Assembly: GCA_041621405.1 (NCBI GenBank)
Contig: JBFKAV010000196.1
Span: forward strand, 1-5,594
Source: JBFKAV01 sp041621405
GTDB taxonomy: Bacteria; Pseudomonadota; Alphaproteobacteria; Rhodobacterales; Rhodobacteraceae
Direction: 5' to 3'
DNA length: 5,594 bases
Below the pieces are notes generated by a model. It made no database searches and was not told the origin of the DNA. It saw only the letters and a list, made by a program, of their open reading frames with translations. Shown here piece after piece: positions 5,081 through 5,594 of the stretch. The stretch's first letter is position 1. The number at the start of each line of letters is the position of its first letter. The position numbers were made by a program, and so were the translations under genes.

Positions 5081-5594
5081 TCAGCCCTTCTTCTCGGCCC
5101 TGGCGACGTGCCGCTTCACCGCGAGGAAGGCGTCGGGCGTGACCGAGATCGAGTCGATCCCGGCCCTGACCAGGTGCCTGGCGAAGGCGGGGTCGTTCGA
5201 GGGCGCCTGGCCGCAGAGCCCGACCTTGGCGCCGGCCTTGTGGGCGCGCTTGACGATCTGGTCGATCATCCAGAGCACCGCCGGGTCGTCCTCGTGGAAG
5301 AGGCCGGCGAGCGCATCGGAATCGCGGTCGATGCCGAGGGTGAGCTGGGTCAGGTCGTTCGAGCCGATGGAGAAGCCGTCGAAGCGCTTCGCGAACTCCT
5401 CGGCGAGGATCACGTTCGAGGGGATCTCGCACATCACGTAGACCTGAAGGCCCTTCCTGCCACGCTGCAGGCCCTCCTTCTTCATCACCTTCAGGACCTC
5501 GTCGGCCTCCTTCGGCGTGCGGCAGAAGGGGATCATCACGATCACGTTGTCAAAGCCCATCACCTCGCGGAGCTTGCGGATCGCCCGGGCCTCC
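5081..5594 (-). CDS. ppsA: Phosphoenolpyruvate synthase, C-terminal part (5' end outside window)
   Basis: PEP synthase converts pyruvate, ATP and water into PEP, AMP and phosphate in the cytoplasm, the entry to gluconeogenesis from pyruvate. The visible 170 residues are the end of the PEP/pyruvate-binding TIM-barrel domain; the ATP-grasp and phosphohistidine domains of the roughly 790-residue enzyme lie beyond base 5594. Visible motifs (fragment numbering) are VMIPFCRT (19-26), MCEIPSN (54-60) with metal-binding Glu56, FDGFSIGSNDLTQ (71-83) with Asn79 and Asp80, GIDRDS (87-92), and GLCGQAPSND (125-134) with catalytic Cys127. MCEIPSN and GIDRDS indicate PEP synthase rather than pyruvate phosphate dikinase. 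The stop at 5083-5081 follows AEKKG. No second gene follows it: the next gene converges from the other strand, 149 bases away. All catalytic residues expected in this segment are present, so it looks intact. Confidence 0.93.
   Translation of the reverse strand, partial: EARAIRKLREVMGFDNVIVMIPFCRTPKEADEVLKVMKKEGLQRGRKGLQVYVMCEIPSNVILAEEFAKRFDGFSIGSNDLTQLTLGIDRDSDALAGLFHEDDPAVLWMIDQIVKRAHKAGAKVGLCGQAPSNDPAFARHLVRAGIDSISVTPDAFLAVKRHVARAEKKG

Noticed and set aside
1..5594. CRISPR arrays, tRNA or rRNA genes, insertion sequences, prophage or defence genes
   Set aside because: No regular spaced repeats, no tRNA cloverleaf pattern, no transposase-like product and no terminal inverted repeats were seen; all long segments are accounted for by metabolic or hypothetical genes of uniform composition.

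Overview
The window is very GC-rich, densely coding DNA, most likely from a marine or saline alphaproteobacterium of the Rhodobacteraceae (Roseobacter/Rhodobacter relatives). Two things point there: a DMSP demethylase (DmdA) resembling the roseobacter type, and a G/C-rich hairpin followed by an 'AGGATATTTT' tail of a kind common between Rhodobacterales genes. The assignment rests on recognised motifs and remembered sequences, not on a database search.

Layout. From 3763 down to the left edge, five genes lie head to tail on the minus strand: a class I SAM-dependent methyltransferase (3763-2981), a DUF2182 polytopic membrane protein (2984-2229), a DUF1326 cysteine-motif protein (2227-1547), a DinB-family four-helix protein (1528-1022) and dmdA (1020 to beyond base 1, with the last few codons missing). 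The junctions are a 4-base GTGA overlap, a 1-base gap, an 18-base gap and a 1-base gap, so this is almost certainly one translationally coupled operon. A 121-base divergent spacer (3764-3884) separates it from a plus-strand PotD-like periplasmic binding protein (3885-4931). That gene has no permease or ATPase gene beside it in the window. It is followed by a set of nested and overlapping hairpins (about 4935-5020). On the other side of these, converging on the minus strand, is the C-terminal part of phosphoenolpyruvate synthase (5594-5081, N-terminal part outside the window).

How the genes may work together. DmdA moves one methyl group of dimethylsulfoniopropionate to tetrahydrofolate, giving methylmercaptopropionate. 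PEP synthase is a gluconeogenic enzyme suited to growth on organic acids. The four genes upstream of dmdA are not part of the classical DMSP demethylation route as I know it. Their tight linkage to dmdA is the most interesting feature here: a SAM methyltransferase, a thiol- or metal-type DinB protein and a DUF1326/DUF2182 pair, which may form an accessory module. The divergent binding protein is also odd, because the acidic residues that hold polyamines in PotD appear to be replaced. There are no tRNA or rRNA genes, CRISPR arrays, insertion sequences or prophage signs, and no gene-free stretch longer than 150 bases.
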